From Monomorium pharaonis (Eukaryota > Arthropoda > Insecta > Hymenoptera > Formicidae): DNA of 64,000 nt. Both the position numbers and the translations under genes were made by a program. Positions 62,197-64,000 of the stretch are shown in pieces (the stretch's first letter is position 1; every line of letters begins with the position of its first letter). The notes beneath the pieces were generated by a model. That model did no database searches, was not told the DNA's origin, and saw nothing but the letters and a program-made list of their open reading frames with translations. The DNA lies in contig NC_050468.1 of NCBI RefSeq assembly GCF_013373865.1, positions 5,268,010-5,332,009 of the forward strand. Reading direction: 5' to 3'.

Positions 62197-64000
62197 TTTT
62201 TTTTAATAAAAAAGGCTGCTAAGTATAATATGTGTTCGTCTAAGAAAAAAATTTATACTAAATCCAAGTGATGATATCATTAACTTTATAATACAAAATT
62301 TAAGTGATATATGTATATGTACGTCAACCAAAATAATACGTTTTTTTTAAAATGTTTGAAAATTTTCAATTGCGCTTAATTGAACTTCCCATAAGTGCGA
62401 TGATAACAATCTACTTAAAAAATTATTTAAAAATAATTAATTATCAGAATTCTTTGCAAAATATTTAGAAATGGTCATGTATGTAATTATAACTATGTAA
62501 AAACTGCTGAGAACTGCCAAGAAAGTGAACTATTTGTACCTGATACATCTCATAGATACGATGCCAACGGTCGGAATAAAAAATTGTTTAAATATTGTTA
62601 AAGGTCCGAACTCTCGTCGAAAGCGTCGGAACTATTGCGAAACTATCGGGAAATGCTAAAAAGTTGGTTAGAATTTGCTATAATATGACACTTTACTCTT
62701 GGGATGGGATGCTAGCGCACGAGTTTAAAAATTATTTAAAAATGATCAAAGGTCAGAATTATCTTTCATCGAGAATTGTAGAAATCTTCGATAACTATAT
62801 AAAATTTTATAATAAAAGTTAGTTCTTTCAAAATTTAGAGTGCCGTAGAAAATTAGCATCTTATATTTTCAAGCTATTATTTTTTTTATTAATTTAGCAA
62901 AATTATTGCTGTAAATTATCAAAATCTGTAGAACTATTGCGGATGCAAGAACTTGCATAAAAATTTGCAATGCAGAAAATTGCCAACTTCACACACTAAT
63001 AAACTTGATTATTTCAGTGGACATATAATTCGGGACATTTAATTCTATAGTCTTTCAAGCAATTTACACTTAACTCCTTTGTACACATAATTTTATTTAT
63101 TTTTAACTTCTATATATGTTTTTGCTAATTTACAATATTAACCTTTATAATTCTATCTAATGCAGTTTTATATTGTATTACCAAGACCACATTAAGATGT
63201 GAGCTTACTCACGGGGTGACTTTTAGAATTTTTTTAAATTGAGTGTTAAAAAATATTTTGAGATTTTAAAAACATTGAAAGAAATTGTATATCCCCCAAA
63301 ATATGCATTTGACATAAATAAAAGGTTTCTTTTAAACAATGTTTAAAACAAGAAAACCATCTTTTTAAATTTTTAATAAATTTTGTAAAATTTATAGATT
63401 TTGTTTGTCAAAATGTAATTTGTCAAAAAATTACTATTAACATTTGATAAGAAATTAGGATTATATAAAATGTAAGTAATAATAATAATATTAATGATGA
63501 TAACTTTAGCAATTTTCGATTATTATTGTATTTATTATAATATAACTCTTGAAAAAAATTTAACCACAGATTAAATTACATCTTTTAAAAAAGCGCTCAA
63601 AGTAATCATGCAAGGAAAACAGATTAATGCGGTAGTGATTGTAATTTCTCAAAAATTAGTTTTTAAATGACATTTCGTACCGTTTACATTACGGGTTTAT
63701 TCAACGTTTTTTAATAATTAATTTCTCGTTAACTATTACGAAAATTGCAAAATGGTACAAGACTTTTCGACTTAGTTTTTACTTCGTTTTATTTGTACAC
63801 GAGGCTTGTTACGAGAATTACCAGACACTCTGTAACTATTTGTATACATGTATTTGATTAGCATTATATATAATTTATCATCTCTGATGTGAATTTGTGA
63901 AAGATTATCTTTCTATAGGTAGGTATGCAGGTAAAAAATATCGATGTTTCTTTTAATTAAGTAAAAAGATTATTTATATTCAGACATTATATATATATAT
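61046..64000. other. AT-rich non-coding end of window with simple repeats
   Basis: A (CA)n-(CG)n tract at 61485-61512 faces (GC)n-(GT)n at 61574-61599, forming an inverted pair. (ATC)n lies at 61707-61760 and (TC)n at 62145-62196. A 75-codon frame at 62595-62822 is unsupported. No gene called. Confidence 0.35.

Noticed and set aside
62595..62822. 75-codon plus-strand frame
   Set aside because: Surrounding sequence has the same composition, there is no homology that I recognise, and no splice or promoter signals support it.

Overview
This 64 kb window looks like nuclear DNA of an insect. It is very AT-rich, with scattered CpG-rich islands, many simple repeats, mariner-like and other inverted-repeat elements, and one insect errantivirus-type (Ty3/gypsy) retroelement. 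The repeat style suggests Hymenoptera, perhaps an ant, but that is an inference. No complete host protein-coding gene can be read. The window behaves like intergenic or long-intron sequence.

The one clear coding unit is an endogenous LTR retrovirus at 3984-10937, + strand. It has two 383-bp LTRs with no difference that I could see, a perfect 4-bp target duplication (ATAC), a tRNA-Leu-type primer binding site and a polypurine tract. Its gag ORF carries a zinc knuckle. A long open pol ORF in the -1 frame holds protease, reverse transcriptase, RNase H and integrase, each with its catalytic residues. An env region follows that is split between two frames and looks shortened in the middle. A slippery heptamer in the gag/pol overlap and a plausible splice donor/acceptor pair for env mRNA are present. 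The gag-pol part looks recently inserted and potentially functional; the env does not.

Host gene signals are weaker. A polypyrimidine-CAG/GTAAGT junction at 17965/17966 with a second donor 74 nt downstream resembles an insect recursive-splicing site or a short exon. A candidate first coding exon with good splice sites lies at 49429-49737. A strongly GC-rich, CpG-rich block at 25.4-27.3 kb looks like a promoter and 5' untranslated exon. Smaller GC-raised islands lie near 0.4-0.9, 11.5-12.3, 13.0-13.4 and 55.0-55.3 kb.

The rest is AT-rich DNA holding non-autonomous elements. These include three ~0.9 kb inverted-repeat elements flanked by TATA (21345-22224, 40324-41226, 52775-53665), CAC...GTG elements flanked by TA (32650-32849, 47800-48650), hairpin-like MITEs and a TTAA-flanked element. 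Two copies of a retroelement-like repeat also occur; one carries a ~520-bp minisatellite built from 10-bp units and is bounded by a 19-bp target duplication.
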